From the NCBI RefSeq assembly GCF_029223285.1, contig NZ_JARHUJ010000010.1, forward strand, positions 62,001-126,000: DNA of 64,000 nucleotides. The letters are read 5' to 3'. How positions within the stretch are numbered: position 1 is the first letter of the stretch; every line of letters starts with the position of its first letter. Of the stretch, positions 51,834-61,780 are shown one piece after another. Below the pieces are notes generated by a model, which searched no databases, was not told where the DNA came from, and saw only the letters and a list, made by a program, of their open reading frames with translations. Source of the stretch: Paraflavitalea sp. CAU 1676. Lineage in GTDB: Bacteria > Bacteroidota > Bacteroidia > Chitinophagales > Chitinophagaceae. The translations under genes were made by a program, and so were the position numbers.

Positions 51834-52128
51834 GCTTAGTTCAAGTTTGTGCACGTAATCATAAATTTTATGCCAAATGTGCGTTAAATCAACTGGGTGG
51901 CTAAAAATACTGGTTATAGGTACCTGAAAACCATGAATTAACACATTGGTCAGAAAGCCTGTCAGGGTCAACCCGTCAGTCAATCACCGGCCGCAGCAGC
52001 CTGAAACCCCTTGTTTCCCTGTTTGGGAATGCCCGATGCGGCCAGTATCAGGGGCAACAAAGCGCCCGGAAAGCCTTAGCGGATGGCAAAAACGTCAACT
52101 TAATTACCACTTATCAGGGAAGCGCTGT

Positions 52129-52136
52129 ACCTTTGC
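52129..52136 (+). promoter_or_regulatory. Bacteroidota -7 box for rimO
   Basis: TACCTTTG, an exact TAnnTTTG match, 17 bases before the ATG at 52154. A transcript starting just after it would exclude the in-frame upstream start at 52133. Confidence 0.5.
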
Positions 52137-52153
52137 CGGCTGTTTATTATATT

Positions 52154-53464
52154 ATGAAAACGAGGTCATTAAAAAAGGATAAGGTCAATATCATTACGCT
52201 GGGCTGCAGCAAGAACATGGTGGATAGTGAAGTGCTCAGCGGTCAGCTCGTAGCCAATGATATCGACGTGGTGCATGAGAACAAGAAACTCGACCACAAC
52301 ATCGTAGTCGTGAACACCTGCGGATTTATCGACAAAGCCAAAGAGGAATCGATCAACACGATCCTCGACCAGGTAGAGTTGAAACGCAAAGGCAAGCTCG
52401 ATAAGGTGTATGTGACCGGCTGCCTGAGCGAGCGTTACAAGAACAACCTCGAAACGGAGATCCCCGAAGTGGATGCCTATTTCGGCACCATGGAACTGCC
52501 GCTGATCCTGAAGCAATTTGAAGCTGATTATAAGTCAGAGTTACTGGGTGAGCGCCTGCTGGCCACGCCCAAACACTATGCCTACCTGAAAATATCGGAA
52601 GGCTGTAACCGCACCTGCTCATTCTGTGCCATTCCCCTGATGCGCGGCACCCACGTGAGCAAGCCCATCGAGCAACTGGTGCAGGAAGCAGAACGCCTGG
52701 TGCAAATGGGCGTTAAGGAGATCATGCTCATTGCGCAGGAGCTTACTTACTATGGCCTGGACATTTACAAGAAGCGTATGCTGGCCGAGTTGCTGCATAA
52801 ACTGGCTGATGTAAAAGGATTGCACTGGCTCAGGTTGCATTATGCCTACCCCTCTAAATTCCCGCTTGAAATACTCGATGTGATCCGCGAACGGGATAAC
52901 ATCTGTACCTACCTCGATATGCCGCTGCAGCATGCCAGCGACCCCATGCTGAAGGCCATGCGCCGGCAGATCACCAAAGCCGAAATGGATGAACTGATCA
53001 CCACCATCCGCGAAAAAGTGCCCGGCATTTGCCTGCGTACCACACTCATCACCGGCTTCCCCGGCGAAACACGTCAGGATGTGGAAGATGTAAAAGACTT
53101 CCTGCGTCAGCACCGCTTCGATCGCGTAGGTGTCTTCACCTATTCGCACGAAGAAGGTACCTCGGCACACGACCTGGAAGATAATGTTCCGGCAGAAGAG
53201 AAAGAAGCCAGGGCACAGGAGATCATGGAAGTGCAGCAGGAGATCAGCTACGAAAAGAACCAGGAGAAAATAGGCCAGGTATATAAAGTATTGATCGATA
53301 AAAAAGAATCAGGCCGTTACCTGGGCCGTACAGAATTCGACAGTGTGGAAGTCGATAACGAAGTGATCATTAACAGCACCAAACGCCTTATACCGGGCGA
53401 ATTTGTGATGGTGAAGATCACCAAAGCCTACGACTACGACCTGGAAGGAGAAGTAGTAGGGTAG
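52154..53464 (+). CDS. rimO: Ribosomal protein S12 methylthiotransferase RimO
   Basis: A 436-aa radical-SAM enzyme that adds a methylthio group to an aspartate of ribosomal protein S12. Domains: UPF0004 (VNIITLGCSKNMVDSEVLSG, VVNTCGFIDKAKEE), radical-SAM motif EGCNRTCSFCAIP, and a TRAM domain at the C-terminus (YKVLIDKKESGRYLGRTEFD). The UPF0004 and SAM clusters carry the six expected cysteines. Start at 52154 (MKTRSLKKDKVN) is favoured over the earlier in-frame start because of the -7 box. Next gene begins 88 bases on. Confidence 0.95.
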   Translation: MKTRSLKKDKVNIITLGCSKNMVDSEVLSGQLVANDIDVVHENKKLDHNIVVVNTCGFIDKAKEESINTILDQVELKRKGKLDKVYVTGCLSERYKNNLETEIPEVDAYFGTMELPLILKQFEADYKSELLGERLLATPKHYAYLKISEGCNRTCSFCAIPLMRGTHVSKPIEQLVQEAERLVQMGVKEIMLIAQELTYYGLDIYKKRMLAELLHKLADVKGLHWLRLHYAYPSKFPLEILDVIRERDNICTYLDMPLQHASDPMLKAMRRQITKAEMDELITTIREKVPGICLRTTLITGFPGETRQDVEDVKDFLRQHRFDRVGVFTYSHEEGTSAHDLEDNVPAEEKEARAQEIMEVQQEISYEKNQEKIGQVYKVLIDKKESGRYLGRTEFDSVEVDNEVIINSTKRLIPGEFVMVKITKAYDYDLEGEVVG

Positions 53465-53552
53465 GGTAGTGAATTTTGTACTAAAACTGATTAAATACCG
53501 CAAACCATATTGACCGGTACACCCTTAGTTTTGTGATCAAAATTATAAGCCC

Positions 53553-54488
53553 ATGCATTTTGAATGGAAAGGTGTTTTCCCTGCACTCACAACACAGTTT
53601 ACACCGGATGATGAATTGGACATTCCGCTTTTCGAGAAGAACCTGGCTGCACAGATAGATGCCGGGGTGGATGGCGTTATCCTTGGTGGATCACTCGGCG
53701 AAGCCAGTGTATTGACAACTGCTGAGAAAGAAGTACTCGTAAAGACAGCACTGCAAAAGTCTGCCGGCCAGGTGCCTGTGTTGCTCAATATTGCAGAAGG
53801 CTCAACCAAAGAGGCCATACAGCAGGCCACCCTCGCTGCCAAATGGGGCGCCGATGGTTTGATGCTCCTGCCGCCTATGCGCTATAAGCCCGATCACCGC
53901 GAAACGGTGACCTTCCTGAAATCCGTAGCGCAGTCTACCGACCTGCCCATCATCGTTTACAACAATCCTGTCGACTATAAGATCGAGATTACCCTCGACA
54001 TGTTTGAAGAACTGGCCGAATGCAACAACATCGGTGCAGTAAAGGAATCAACCCGCGACGTGAGCAACGTAACGCGCATGATCAATCGTTTCGGCGGCCG
54101 CTTCAAGATCCTTTGCGGTGTTGACCCGCTGGCGATGGAAGAACTGGTAATGGGCGCCGATGGCTGGGTAGCCGGTCTGGTCGATGCCTTCCCCCGCGAA
54201 ACCGTGGCCATCTACCGCCTGGTAAAAGCCGGTCAGCTCGAAGAAGCTGCTGCTATTTACCGCTGGTTCATGCCGCTGCTCGACCTGGATATTCATCCCA
54301 AGCTGGTTCAATACATTAAGCTGGCATCCGTGGCTACCGGTATCGGTTCCGAATACGTTCGGGCGCCCCGCCTTCGACTCATCGGCGAAGAGCGCGAAAG
54401 GGTACTGGCCATCATCAACGAAGGAGTGCGCAATCGCCCTGTATTGCCCGACTACCTCAATCTTGCCGTAGCAAATAGCTATCTTTAA
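53553..54488 (+). CDS. lhpC: DapA-family enzyme, likely 1-pyrroline-4-hydroxy-2-carboxylate deaminase
   Basis: A 311-aa TIM-barrel of the dihydrodipicolinate synthase/N-acetylneuraminate lyase family: GGSLGEASVLTTAEK, YNNPVDYKI (Tyr) and the Schiff-base Lys164 in IGAVKESTRDVSN. Context next to KGSA dehydrogenase, proline-racemase-family epimerase and a D-amino-acid dehydrogenase identifies it as LhpC, which converts pyrroline-4-hydroxy-2-carboxylate to 2-oxoglutarate semialdehyde with loss of ammonia. A TAGTTTTG box lies at 53526-53533. A lysine-synthesis DapA is possible but less likely here. Confidence 0.82.
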   Translation: MHFEWKGVFPALTTQFTPDDELDIPLFEKNLAAQIDAGVDGVILGGSLGEASVLTTAEKEVLVKTALQKSAGQVPVLLNIAEGSTKEAIQQATLAAKWGADGLMLLPPMRYKPDHRETVTFLKSVAQSTDLPIIVYNNPVDYKIEITLDMFEELAECNNIGAVKESTRDVSNVTRMINRFGGRFKILCGVDPLAMEELVMGADGWVAGLVDAFPRETVAIYRLVKAGQLEEAAAIYRWFMPLLDLDIHPKLVQYIKLASVATGIGSEYVRAPRLRLIGEERERVLAIINEGVRNRPVLPDYLNLAVANSYL

Positions 54489-54637
54489 GCCTTCATAACA
54501 GGATGGGCTGTCTCCTCGCGGGACAGCTCTTCCTGTGCATGGCAGCTGCCCACAAAACAATCAACAGTAACCATACTGCTTAGCCGGCCTTCCGTGCCCG
54601 GTAATAATGATTGGCGTTCACGCAAAAAGTTATTTCT

Positions 54638-56119
54638 ATGTATAAAGATGCAACAGTAGCCGAGATCAATGAAGTGATGGAAAAAGCCTGGAAGGCTTTC
54701 CACCTGTACAGGAAGTTATCGATCAGGCAACGGGCTGCGCTCATGCGCGCCATTGCCACCGGCCTCGATCAGTCGCCCGACGCACTGATCCAGACCGCCA
54801 TGCAGGAAACCAACCTGCCCGAAGCGCGCCTGCGCAATGAAAAAGCAAGAACCGTATTTCAACTCAATAGCTATGCCGATGCCTGCGAAAGAGGAGAGTG
54901 GCTCGAAGCCCGCATCGACACCGCCAATCCCGATCGCAACCCACCCAAGCCCGACATCCGCAAGATGCTCGTACCCCTGGGGCCGGTAGTGGTATTCGGC
55001 GCCAGCAATTTCCCGTTTGCCTACTCAACGGCCGGCGGTGATACCGCCTGCGCCTTAGCAGCCGGTTGCCCCGTCATCGTGAAAGCCCACCCCGCGCATC
55101 CCGATACCTCGGAGATCGTGGCTGGCATCATCCACGAAGCAGTAAAACAACAACAATTACCCGAAGCCATTTTCGCGCACGTACACGGCGCCTCTTTTGA
55201 AGTAGGCAAAGCGCTCGTGACGCATCCTTATACCAAAGCCGTTGGCTTTACCGGATCTTACCTGGGCGGCAAAGCCCTGTTCGACTGGGCCAACCAACGC
55301 AAAGAACCCATTCCCGTATTTGCCGAAATGGGCAGCATCAACCCCGTGTGGCTGTTGCCCGGCAAACTGCAACAGTCCGCGACAGACATCGCTAAAATGT
55401 ATGCAGGTTCCATCACCCTCGGCGTAGGCCAGTTCTGCACCAATCCCGGTCTCATCATCGGCGTGGAAGGCGAGCCCCTGCAACAGTTCATTACCGCACT
55501 CGGCAACGAGATCCGGCAGATAGCGCCCGGCACCATGCTGCACCCCGGCATCGCCAAAGCGTATGAAGAAAAGAAATCGACCGCACTCGGTCAGCAGGAA
55601 GTAAGCACCGTGGCGAAGTCGGCAACCGCACCCGCCGCCAACCAGGGGGTGCCTGTCATCGCATCCGCCACCGGTAAAGCCTTCCTCAACAACCCGGTAC
55701 TGCACCAGGAAGTATTTGGCCCTTATTCACTGGTGATCCGTTGTGCCGATGCCGCCGAAATGCTGCAGGTAGCAGAAAAGATCGAAGGTCAGCTCACCGC
55801 CACCCTGATGGCTACCGAACAGGATATGCTCGACAATGATGACCTGGTAGAAGCCGTCAAGAATATATGCGGCCGCTTCATCCTCAACAGCGTGCCTACC
55901 GGCGTAGAAGTATGCCTGGCCATGCAGCACGGCGGTCCTTTCCCGGCCTCCACCGACGGACGCTTTACCTCTGTAGGCGCCGATGGCATCAAACGTTTTG
56001 CCCGCCCGGTATCCTTCCAGGGATGGCCCGATAGCCTGTTGCCTGCCGAACTGAAAAATGGCAACCCCCTCGGCATCTGGAGAACGGTCAACAACGAAGT
56101 CACAAAAAATACCCTATAG
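54638..56119 (+). CDS. 2-oxoglutarate-semialdehyde dehydrogenase (KGSADH) type
   Basis: A 493-aa aldehyde dehydrogenase: FGASNFPFAYSTAGGDTACA, VGFTGSYLGGKALFDWANQR, EMGSINPVWLLP, catalytic Cys267 in GVGQFCTNPGLIIG. The GGDTACALAAGCPVIVKAHP and GQFCTNPG patterns are those of KGSA dehydrogenases. It oxidises 2-oxoglutarate semialdehyde to 2-oxoglutarate, the last step of hydroxyproline breakdown. ATG 54638 (MYKDATVAEINEVM) is preferred over a non-ATG start at 54611. It sits between lhpC and the epimerase gene. Confidence 0.9.
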   Translation: MYKDATVAEINEVMEKAWKAFHLYRKLSIRQRAALMRAIATGLDQSPDALIQTAMQETNLPEARLRNEKARTVFQLNSYADACERGEWLEARIDTANPDRNPPKPDIRKMLVPLGPVVVFGASNFPFAYSTAGGDTACALAAGCPVIVKAHPAHPDTSEIVAGIIHEAVKQQQLPEAIFAHVHGASFEVGKALVTHPYTKAVGFTGSYLGGKALFDWANQRKEPIPVFAEMGSINPVWLLPGKLQQSATDIAKMYAGSITLGVGQFCTNPGLIIGVEGEPLQQFITALGNEIRQIAPGTMLHPGIAKAYEEKKSTALGQQEVSTVAKSATAPAANQGVPVIASATGKAFLNNPVLHQEVFGPYSLVIRCADAAEMLQVAEKIEGQLTATLMATEQDMLDNDDLVEAVKNICGRFILNSVPTGVEVCLAMQHGGPFPASTDGRFTSVGADGIKRFARPVSFQGWPDSLLPAELKNGNPLGIWRTVNNEVTKNTL

Positions 56120-56189
56120 GTGAACAGGCATTCAGCAGGTGCCGGCGTCCGGTACTTGCTGAACGTCCTTTATCGTAATAAGCTATTAT

Positions 56190-57251
56190 ATGACGAGTAA
56201 CCCCATTACGAAACATACCTCCACCCTTGCCAAGCCACTTGCCGGATCGGTATTCCATTGCGTGGATGCCCATACCTGCGGCAACCCGGTAAGGCTGGTA
56301 GCCGACGGCGGACCTGCGCTCACCGGCAGCACGATGAGCGAAAAGCGTCAGCACTTCCTCAAAGAATACGACTGGATCCGTAAGGGCCTCATGTTCGAGC
56401 CGCGCGGGCACGACATGATGAGCGGCAGTATCCTCTATCCGCCACATGATCCACAGAACGACGTAGCGGTATTGTTCATCGAAACCAGCGGCTGTTTGCC
56501 CATGTGCGGGCACGGAACCATCGGTACCATCACCATTGCGGTGGAAGAAGGATTGATCGTTCCAAAAACACCCGGCATCATCCGGATGGAAGCCCCCGCG
56601 GGGTTGGTGATCATCAACTACAGGCAGGAAGGCGATAAGGTGAAAAGTGTTAAATTGACAAATATTCCGGCGTATCTTGCGGCCACCGAATTGACAGTAG
56701 AATGTCCCGAGCTGGGAGAACTGGTGATCGATGTGTCGTATGGCGGAAATTTCTATGCCATTGTAGATGTGCAGAAGAATTTTAAAGGGCTGGAGCATTA
56801 TTCTGCCGACAAATTGATCGCCTGGGCGCGGGAGATGCGCAAGCGCATCAATGAGAAGTATACATTCGTGCATCCCGAAGATTCTACGATCAATGGCTGC
56901 TCGCATGTATTGTGGGCAGGAGCGGTGCTCGACCCCACCTCTACCGCCCGCAATGCCGTATTCTATGGCGATAAAGCGATCGATCGATCGCCCTGCGGCA
57001 CCGGCACCTCGGCCAGGATGGCCCAGTGGTACGCCAAGGGTAAACTAAAAAAAGGCGATGAATTTGTGCACGAGAGCATTATAGGTTCTAAATTTATCGG
57101 CCGCATAGAAGAAGAGATCCCCAATGCCTTTGGCAGCGGCAAGCCCGCCATCAGGCCCAGCATTGAAGGATGGGCCAGGATCTATGGATACAACAGCATA
57201 TCCATCAACCCGGAGGACGATCCATACGCTTACGGCTTCCAGGTTTTGTAA
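56190..57251 (+). CDS. lhpA: 4-hydroxyproline 2-epimerase (proline racemase family)
   Basis: A 353-aa member of the proline racemase family with both catalytic cysteines: Cys106 in LPMCGHGTIG and Cys269 in SPCGTGTSARM. Having Cys at both sites indicates an epimerase or racemase rather than a trans-3-hydroxyproline dehydratase (which has Ser/Thr). It inverts trans-4-hydroxy-L-proline to cis-4-hydroxy-D-proline, the first step of the pathway formed with lhpB, lhpC and KGSADH. Proline racemase activity is the main alternative. Confidence 0.92.
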   Translation: MTSNPITKHTSTLAKPLAGSVFHCVDAHTCGNPVRLVADGGPALTGSTMSEKRQHFLKEYDWIRKGLMFEPRGHDMMSGSILYPPHDPQNDVAVLFIETSGCLPMCGHGTIGTITIAVEEGLIVPKTPGIIRMEAPAGLVIINYRQEGDKVKSVKLTNIPAYLAATELTVECPELGELVIDVSYGGNFYAIVDVQKNFKGLEHYSADKLIAWAREMRKRINEKYTFVHPEDSTINGCSHVLWAGAVLDPTSTARNAVFYGDKAIDRSPCGTGTSARMAQWYAKGKLKKGDEFVHESIIGSKFIGRIEEEIPNAFGSGKPAIRPSIEGWARIYGYNSISINPEDDPYAYGFQVL

Positions 57252-57355
57252 ACGTCGAAGCTGGACAGGGGATCGAACGGCAACGGGTTGATTGTGGTAG
57301 CGAAGAACTTGTGTGAGGGAGTGGCCAACAAACGTTCAAAACATAAACCAGCTAT

Positions 57356-58516
57356 ATGAAATCAACACGATTGATTACGCATTCCCTGTTCTGCCTGAGT
57401 TTGGCATCTGCCATGGTGAGCTGCAATGATGCAGCCACTTCGACCGACACAAAATCTGATTCAACAACAACAGCCGCAAAAATGAGCCTGACGCAAGCGC
57501 CCTATGGAAACACAGATGGTAAGGAAGTCATTGAGTACACCCTTACCAATGCAAATGGAGTAAGTGTAAAGATCCTGAACTACGGTGGTACCATCACCCA
57601 CCTGCTGGCGCCCGATAAGAACGGCACCCTCGGTGATGTGGTACTGGGTTATGATTCATTGAGTGGTTATCAGCAAACCGGCAACCCTTATTTCGGATCG
57701 TTGATCGGCCGCTACGGCAACCGTATCGCCAACGGCAAGTTCACCCTCGATGGTAAAGCGTATACACTGGCCCAAAACAACAACGGCAACTCCCTGCATG
57801 GTGGCCTGAAGGGTTTCGATAAAGTGGTATGGACCGGCAAGACTTTAAGCGATAGCAGTCTGCAATTGACTTATGATGCCAAGGATGGCGAAGAAGGTTA
57901 TCCCGGCAACCTGCACACCGAAGTGGTGTACACGCTTACCGGCAATAATGAGCTGAAGATCGAGTACAAAGCGACGACCGACAAGGCAACGCCGCTCAAC
58001 CTCACCAACCACGCTTATTATAACCTGAGCGCCGGTGCAGACTCTACTGTGCTCGACCATGAGCTGCAACTGAAGGCCGACAAATACACAGCGGTAAATG
58101 ATAAATTGATCCCCACCGGTCAATTGCCCGATGTAAAAGGAACACCGATGGATTTCAATACAGCCAAGAAGATAGGAAACGATATAGCCAAGGTGGCTGG
58201 TGGTTTCGACCACAACTGGGTGATCACCAGAACAGGCGCAGGCCTCGAGTTGATCGGCGCCCTGTATCACCCCGCCAGCGGTCGTTACATGGAAGTGTTC
58301 ACCACAGAACCCGGTGTACAATTCTATAGTGGCAACTTCCTGGATGGAACGTTGAAGAATACAAAGGGTGGCAAGACTTACGTAAAACACGCCGGTCTTT
58401 GCCTGGAAACACAACATTTCCCTGATTCACCCAATCAGCCTTCCTTCCCGAACACTATTTTAAAACCAGGAGAAACTTATACCCAAACAACGGTTTATAA
58501 GTTCTCGACGAAGTAA
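57356..58516 (+). CDS. Lipoprotein aldose 1-epimerase (galactose mutarotase)
   Basis: A 386-aa GalM-family protein with a lipobox leader (SLASAMVSCNDA, Cys23): LNYGGTITHLLAPDKNG, GSLIGRYGNRIANGKF, NGNSLHGG, LTNHAYYNLSAGADS (catalytic His) and FLDGTLKNTKGGKTYVKHAG. It interconverts alpha and beta anomers of aldoses in the periplasm. It lies inside the hydroxyproline cluster, between lhpA and lhpB, which is odd for a sugar enzyme unless the source is a glycosylated, hydroxyproline-rich protein. Ends in a terminator at 58523. Confidence 0.92.
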   Translation: MKSTRLITHSLFCLSLASAMVSCNDAATSTDTKSDSTTTAAKMSLTQAPYGNTDGKEVIEYTLTNANGVSVKILNYGGTITHLLAPDKNGTLGDVVLGYDSLSGYQQTGNPYFGSLIGRYGNRIANGKFTLDGKAYTLAQNNNGNSLHGGLKGFDKVVWTGKTLSDSSLQLTYDAKDGEEGYPGNLHTEVVYTLTGNNELKIEYKATTDKATPLNLTNHAYYNLSAGADSTVLDHELQLKADKYTAVNDKLIPTGQLPDVKGTPMDFNTAKKIGNDIAKVAGGFDHNWVITRTGAGLELIGALYHPASGRYMEVFTTEPGVQFYSGNFLDGTLKNTKGGKTYVKHAGLCLETQHFPDSPNQPSFPNTILKPGETYTQTTVYKFSTK

Positions 58517-58522
58517 TAAACC

Positions 58523-58570
58523 GGAAAGCCGTCCGGTTGGGCTGTAGCCAGCTCCCCGGGCGGCTTTTCC
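58523..58570 (+). terminator. Rho-independent terminator
   Basis: GGAAAGCCGTCCGG (58523-58536), loop, CCGGGCGGCTTTTCC (58556-58570). It lies after the mutarotase stop and before lhpB, so lhpB may be transcribed separately or by read-through. Confidence 0.8.
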
Positions 58571-58604
58571 ATTCCATCAAATCAAAGGGATTCCTGTATT
58601 AACT

Positions 58605-59855
58605 ATGAGCAAGCAAGTAACAATTGTAGGTGGCGGAGTGATCGGATTGTGCAGTGCCTATTATCTGCAACAGGCAGGTCACCAGGTAACGGTGATCGAG
58701 AAAGGTGATATTACCGATGGTACCTCCTTCGGCAATGCAGGTTACGTATCACCCAGTCACTTCATACCCTTAGCTACCCCCGGTATCGTTGCCCAGGGTA
58801 TGCGTTGGATGCTGCGCTCCGATAGTCCCTTTTACATCAAACCCCGCCTTAACTGGGAACTCATCCGCTGGTGCCTTAGCTTCTATAAAAAGGCCAATGC
58901 GGCCAATGTAAAGCATGCTGCACCGCACCTCAACAACATCCTGCAACTGAGCCGTGAGCTTACGGTCGATATGAAACAGCAGCTCGGCAACAGCTTCCGC
59001 ATGCAGGAGATCGGATGCTTCATGTTGTACAAGAACGCCGGTACAGAAGAACACGAAATAGAACTTGCCCACGAAGCGGCGAAATTCAAGATCGATACCA
59101 AAGTACTCACCGCACAGGAAGTACAGGCCATGGAGCCCGATGTGGAAGTGAATGTAAGAGGCGGCATATTGTATCCCCTCGATTGCCATATGCACCCCGG
59201 CGAATTCATGGTCACCTTGAAGAAGCACCTGGAAGCCGCCGGCGTGAAACTCCAGTTGAACACCTCCGTAACCGGCTTTGAGAAGAATACTGAACGCGTA
59301 ACCGCCGTCATCACCGACAAAGGAAAGTTTGCCTGCGACGAACTGGTGCTGGCCAACGGTTCCTGGATGCCGCTGCTTACCCGTATGCTGGGGGTAGACC
59401 TGCTGTTGCAAGCCGGCAAAGGTTATAGCATCACCTACAACAAGGTATCCCGCAACCTGCGTTACCCCGCCATCCTGGTCGACGACCGCGTGGCAATGAC
59501 CCCCATGGGCAGCGACCTCCGAATGGGCGGTACCATGGAGATCAGCGGGCTCGATTCTCCCACACTCGTAAAAAGGGCGCATGCCATCTTCAAGGCTGCT
59601 AAGAATTATTTCCCAAACCTCCCGGTTGAACTACCCGCTACCGAAAAGATCTGGAGTGGTTTAAGGCCATTGAGCCCCGACGGATTGCCTTACATCGGCC
59701 GTCACAGTAAGTTTACCAACCTTACCCTCGCTGGCGGTCATGCCATGCTGGGCGTATCATTGGCGGCTGGTACTGGTAAACTGGTGGAGGAGATTGTCGA
59801 AGGCGGCAAACCCACCATCGATATCTCGGCCTTCGGTGTAGAGCGTTTTAGATAA
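58605..59855 (+). CDS. lhpB: FAD-dependent D-amino-acid dehydrogenase, likely D-hydroxyproline dehydrogenase
   Basis: A 416-aa DAO-family flavoenzyme: TIVGGGVIGLCSAYYLQQAG (FAD), DGTSFGNAGYVSPSH, a long substrate domain, and GLRPLSPDGLPYIGRHSKFT followed by GGHAMLGVSLAAGTG. DadA-like proteins in this context oxidise cis-4-hydroxy-D-proline to pyrroline-4-hydroxy-2-carboxylate, the substrate of LhpC. The specific name rests on neighbours; by sequence alone it is a DadA-type D-amino-acid dehydrogenase. No electron-accepting partner gene is adjacent. Confidence 0.85.
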   Translation: MSKQVTIVGGGVIGLCSAYYLQQAGHQVTVIEKGDITDGTSFGNAGYVSPSHFIPLATPGIVAQGMRWMLRSDSPFYIKPRLNWELIRWCLSFYKKANAANVKHAAPHLNNILQLSRELTVDMKQQLGNSFRMQEIGCFMLYKNAGTEEHEIELAHEAAKFKIDTKVLTAQEVQAMEPDVEVNVRGGILYPLDCHMHPGEFMVTLKKHLEAAGVKLQLNTSVTGFEKNTERVTAVITDKGKFACDELVLANGSWMPLLTRMLGVDLLLQAGKGYSITYNKVSRNLRYPAILVDDRVAMTPMGSDLRMGGTMEISGLDSPTLVKRAHAIFKAAKNYFPNLPVELPATEKIWSGLRPLSPDGLPYIGRHSKFTNLTLAGGHAMLGVSLAAGTGKLVEEIVEGGKPTIDISAFGVERFR

Positions 59856-60139
59856 TACATCCAACGACAATTCCTGGTGCAGGCGAGCGATCATGGGCGT
59901 TTGCGGAAAGTTTAACAAGACTTTGAAAACCGATTGACCGGTAGTGCGAAGTCCCTGTAAGTCATAAGGAATGCAGGCGCATCAATGAATTGTTCAGTAA
60001 GGGAAACCGGCTATTTACTACCAGGTTATCAAGGTGGTAGCGCTGCTGCGCAAAACCTTTTCGCTTAGACTTTGTTAAAAATGACCGGTAGGTCGAATTG
60101 CCAACAGCAATTTGTATTTTTACGACCGTTTAAGCGCTT

Positions 60140-61735
60140 ATGAATTGTAATACTACACAATTACCTTACGTTGCTACTGGTTCCTTTTCAAAGATCGTTA
60201 CAGATTACCTGCAGCAATCGCCTTCCATACGTCCGTTTTATCAATACGAACCTACCTTACAAGGTATCAAAGACGCCATATTGCAACGGCAGCAGTTGCC
60301 GCAACACCGTGGCGTGTTGACGACGGCACTTAAGCAGCAATACACCGGCATAGATACGCACGAGGCGGTTACCAACAACATGGCGCTGCTGGACAAGGAA
60401 AATACCTTTACCATCACTACGGCGCATCAGCCTGCTATCTTTACAGGCCACCTCTATTTTATTTACAAAACATTACATACCGTCCGGCTGGCAGCACAAC
60501 TGAAGCAGGATCTGCCCCAGTACAATTTTGTACCGGTATTCTGGATCGGTAGTGAAGATGCCGATCTCGATGAGTTGGGCAATATCTGGCTCAGTGGCGA
60601 CAAACTGGTGTGGGATACCAAACAAACCGGCGCCGTGGGCCGCATGAACACCAAAGGACTGGAAACCCTTGTTCACCGTATAGAAGGAGAACTTTCCATT
60701 CAGCCGCATGGTAAAGAGCTGGTGCAATTGCTGAAAGACTGTTACCTCAACAGTAACGATGTGCAAACAGCCACCTTCAAACTGCTGAACGCTTTATTTG
60801 GAGAATATGGATTGATCGTTTTGCTGCCCGACCAGGCAGACCTCAAACGCATCATGCTGCCGGTATTTGAAGATGACCTGTTCAATCAAACGCCCTCTTC
60901 GATCGTAGAAAAGACGATCGAGCGTTTGGGCGAAAACTATAAAGTACAAGCCAATCCGAGAGCTATCAATCTCTTTTATCTCGAAGGAGGTATCCGCGAG
61001 CGGATAGAAAAGCAGGGCGAAGAGTGGGTAGTGGTAGGGCAGGATATCCGTTTCACCGCAGCGTCGCTGAAGCAGGAACTGCAGGAGCATCCGGAGCGTT
61101 TTAGCCCCAATGTAATATTGCGCGGCATTTACCAGGAAACCCTGTTGCCCAATATCGCATTCATTGGCGGCGGTGGCGAAACAGCCTACTGGCTGGAGCT
61201 GAAGGAACTGCTGGCACATTACAAGGTATCCTATCCGGTATTGGTATTGCGCAATTCGTTCCTGATCGTGGAAGAAAAATGGGAAGAGAAGATCGAAAAG
61301 CTGGGCTTCGGCATTGGCGACTTTTTCCAAACCGAACAGCAATTGCTCACTTCGCTGGTTACCCGCCACAGCAATGGACACCTCAAGCTGGAGAATGAAT
61401 TGCAGGCTGCGGAGGAATTGTACAAACGCCTGCGCGAAAAAGCAGGCCATATCGATGAAACCCTCGTGCCCCATATCGAGGCGCTCGAAATAAAGACATT
61501 AAAGCCACTACAGGAGTTGGAGAAAAAAATGCTGCGGGCCGAAAAGAAGAAATACGAGAACGAGCAGCACCAGATCAATGCCATCAAAGCGGCACTATTC
61601 CCTGCGGGTGGCTTACAGGAGCGCGTAGAGAACTTCCTCCCGTATTATGCACTGTGGGGACCGGCCTTCATCCGCTGCATCTACAATGCGTCCCTGGCAC
61701 TGGAACAGGAATTTGTGATCGTGCACCAGAAATAG
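60140..61735 (+). CDS. bshC: Bacillithiol biosynthesis cysteine-adding enzyme BshC
   Basis: A 531-aa protein of the BshC family, the putative ligase that joins cysteine to glucosaminyl-malate in bacillithiol synthesis. Segments: TTAHQPAIFTGHLYFIYKTL, VPVFWIGSEDADLDE, LYQ-type GIYQETLLPNIAFIGGGGE, and a coiled-coil tail (ETLVPHIEALEIKTLKPLQE). The Rossmann-like core and long helical insertion match. It starts about 285 bases after lhpB, and GTATTTTTACGACC just upstream resembles a -7 box. Its presence implies bacillithiol as the low-molecular-weight thiol. Confidence 0.95.
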   Translation: MNCNTTQLPYVATGSFSKIVTDYLQQSPSIRPFYQYEPTLQGIKDAILQRQQLPQHRGVLTTALKQQYTGIDTHEAVTNNMALLDKENTFTITTAHQPAIFTGHLYFIYKTLHTVRLAAQLKQDLPQYNFVPVFWIGSEDADLDELGNIWLSGDKLVWDTKQTGAVGRMNTKGLETLVHRIEGELSIQPHGKELVQLLKDCYLNSNDVQTATFKLLNALFGEYGLIVLLPDQADLKRIMLPVFEDDLFNQTPSSIVEKTIERLGENYKVQANPRAINLFYLEGGIRERIEKQGEEWVVVGQDIRFTAASLKQELQEHPERFSPNVILRGIYQETLLPNIAFIGGGGETAYWLELKELLAHYKVSYPVLVLRNSFLIVEEKWEEKIEKLGFGIGDFFQTEQQLLTSLVTRHSNGHLKLENELQAAEELYKRLREKAGHIDETLVPHIEALEIKTLKPLQELEKKMLRAEKKKYENEQHQINAIKAALFPAGGLQERVENFLPYYALWGPAFIRCIYNASLALEQEFVIVHQK

Positions 61736-61780
61736 CTACGGTTTATTGACGATGCGATGTCGTGGCCTTTGGGAGCTTGG

